Assembly (NCBI GenBank): GCA_947450325.1
Contig: CANFUT010000001.1
Location: 1 to 64,000 of the forward strand
Direction: 5' to 3'
DNA: 64,000 nucleotides
Origin: Flavobacteriia bacterium
GTDB lineage: Bacteria; Bacteroidota; Bacteroidia; Flavobacteriales_D; Crocinitomicaceae
The position numbers and the translations under genes were made by a program. This document shows positions 63,054 to 64,000 of this stretch, in pieces. Within the stretch, counting starts at the first letter, position 1, and each line of letters opens with the position of its first letter. The notes beneath the pieces were generated by a model, which was not told the DNA's origin, ran no database searches, and worked only from the letters and a program-made list of their open reading frames with translations.

Positions 63054-63377
63054 TTAAACCGCAAAACTTTCGCCGCATCCGCAGGTTCTATCTGCATTTG
63101 GATTGTTAAAAACAAATCCTTTTCCATTTAAACCGCCAGAAAAATCTAATGTAGTTCCAATAAGATATAAGTAACTTTTCTTATCCACAACAACCTTGAT
63201 GCCGTTGTCCATAAATTCCTTGTCACCATCTTTTTCTGTATTGTCAAACGTCAATTGATACATCAATCCTGAACATCCACCACCTTCAACACCAACACGG
63301 ATAAAATAACCATCTTTACCTTCATCTTCCATCAAACGAATCGCTTGCTTTTTGGCTGTATCTGTAACTTTTATCAT
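63054..63377 (-). CDS. A-type Fe-S carrier (SufA/IscA-like)
   Basis: A 107-residue HesB/IscA-family protein with the three conserved Cys (GGGCSGLMY at about 34-42 and the C-terminal CGCGESF at about 98-104). It accepts and delivers clusters built by SufBCD. In Flavobacteria an A-type gene before sufB is usual. First gene of the suf operon, with a well-formed promoter about 65 nt upstream. Confidence 0.93.
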   Translation of the reverse strand: MIKVTDTAKKQAIRLMEDEGKDGYFIRVGVEGGGCSGLMYQLTFDNTEKDGDKEFMDNGIKVVVDKKSYLYLIGTTLDFSGGLNGKGFVFNNPNADRTCGCGESFAV

Positions 63378-63442
63378 AATTTCATTTCAATTTCGTGATT
63401 CATTCTATTTAGATTAATTATAAATAGAGCTAAATTTCGCTA

Positions 63443-63473
63443 CAAAAATACCTAATTTATGGTATTGATGCAA
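63443..63473 (-). promoter_or_regulatory. Promoter of the suf operon
   Basis: Minus strand: TTG (63471-63473), 20 nt, TATTTTTG (63443-63450). Both elements and the spacing match the Bacteroidota housekeeping consensus (TTG and TAnnTTTG). It predicts a leader of about 60 nt. No Fur- or IscR-type operator could be identified. The rest of the divergent gap (63378-63787) shows nothing else I support. Confidence 0.7.
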
Positions 63474-63787
63474 TAAAAAAACAAATTATAATATCAGAAA
63501 GTTTTCGCAAACTAAAAAAAGGTTAAACTTTATGTTAATCGAAATTCAAATTTACAAAAAATCATTTTTTTTATTCATTCTACTACAAAACAAAACGTTA
63601 GACAAACATTTATAAAACAAGAGAAAAAATATTGTTAAAATCTAAACAAAATACAATAAAATAATTTTTAATCTTTAGATTTACGAACGTTAAACGTAAT
63701 CTCGAACGCAACTTGTTTTCCGAATCTTACGTCTAAGACGAAATTTATATCAACCGAAACAATATTGTTTCACAAAAAAACTACAAA

Positions 63788-64000
63788 ATGAAATTCAAAG
63801 GGATTTTTATTTTTTTAATAGCCTTAACGTGGTCGTTTAATTCTAGTGCTCAAGCAAAATTGCCAATTACAGGTACTTTTAAAGTTTCTGCTGACAGCAA
63901 AGGAGTCAGAGAGTACGACAAAATTGTCATTACTGAAAAAGGTTATTCACTTTTAAAGGATGAAAAAACGTTAAGCACTTATAAAGTAATTTCTAAAAAT
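63788..64000 (+). CDS. Exported protein, 5' part only
   Basis: First 71 codons of a gene that runs off the window. ATG 63788 opens a signal peptide (about 1-24, GIFIFLIALTWSFNSSAQA). The mature start (KLPITGTFKVSADSKGVREYDKI) is beta-rich. Too little is present to assign a family. It is divergent from the suf operon. Confidence 0.7.
   Translation, partial: MKFKGIFIFLIALTWSFNSSAQAKLPITGTFKVSADSKGVREYDKIVITEKGYSLLKDEKTLSTYKVISKN

Overview
The window looks like a chromosomal segment of a Bacteroidota bacterium, probably Flavobacteriales (a Crocinitomicaceae/Fluviicola-like lineage is possible but unproven). The DNA is AT-rich and Shine-Dalgarno sequences are rare. Promoter-like -7 boxes of the Bacteroidota form TAnnTTTG recur. 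There are several SusC/TonB-dependent receptors with carboxypeptidase-regulatory-like N-termini, a TonB receptor/DUF4249 pair, type 9 secretion sorting domains of both types (A at 35914-38985, B at 45056-48199), a DUF5686 protein and a DUF4139 protein.

Layout. 1-12.6 kb is accessory DNA: a large serine recombinase with a small overlapping partner, a MerR-like HTH protein, small unknown genes, then a WYL regulator followed by an hsdR-hsdM-DUF1016-hsdS operon (type I restriction-modification with a YhcG-family nuclease gene between M and S). The tail of this region (11.16-12.64 kb) is nearly gene-free and carries an iterated CGTAA motif and a hairpin element ending in CCACCA. 12.6-23.6 kb is the most unusual part: at least eight intact paralogs plus three broken copies of an unrecognised family of short secreted proteins, all on the minus strand, interspersed with a FISUMP-domain protein, a CAP-domain protein, a membrane protein and a DUF4116 repeat protein. 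The paralogs share signal peptide and core but differ in their C-terminal halves, and three transcription units begin with the same upstream block. No function is known to me.

24.2-33.2 kb is a minus-strand envelope module: response regulator and histidine kinase, two TonB-dependent receptors, a COG4705 multipass protein, a DUF4249 lipoprotein and a PepSY-like protein. Four promoters in it share one arrangement, TTCAA, 13 nt, TTCAA (TTCAG in one), 3 nt, then a -7 box, so it reads as one regulon run by its own two-component system.

33.6-48.2 kb is mostly plus-strand: a VOC protein, a DUF1801/YdeI protein ending in a CDGSH iron-sulfur motif, two large T9SS cargo proteins (one with nine Cys-containing repeats, one with two C-type lectin domains), a DUF4139 protein, DUF983, thioredoxin and a TonB-dependent receptor. 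48.2-58.1 kb (minus) holds mtnA, a DUF5686 protein, a five-gene nucleotide-sugar operon (aminotransferase, UDP-sugar 6-dehydrogenase, UDP-glucuronate decarboxylase-like, N-acetyltransferase, Gfo/Idh/MocA oxidoreductase) and a TlyA-type methyltransferase. 58.2-63.4 kb holds a PAP2 phosphatase and a suf Fe-S assembly operon (sufA-like, sufB, sufC, sufD) interrupted by a four-helix-bundle 'IVP' gene flanked by short repeats. A secreted-protein gene begins at 63788 and runs off the window. No complete tRNA, rRNA or CRISPR array was found.
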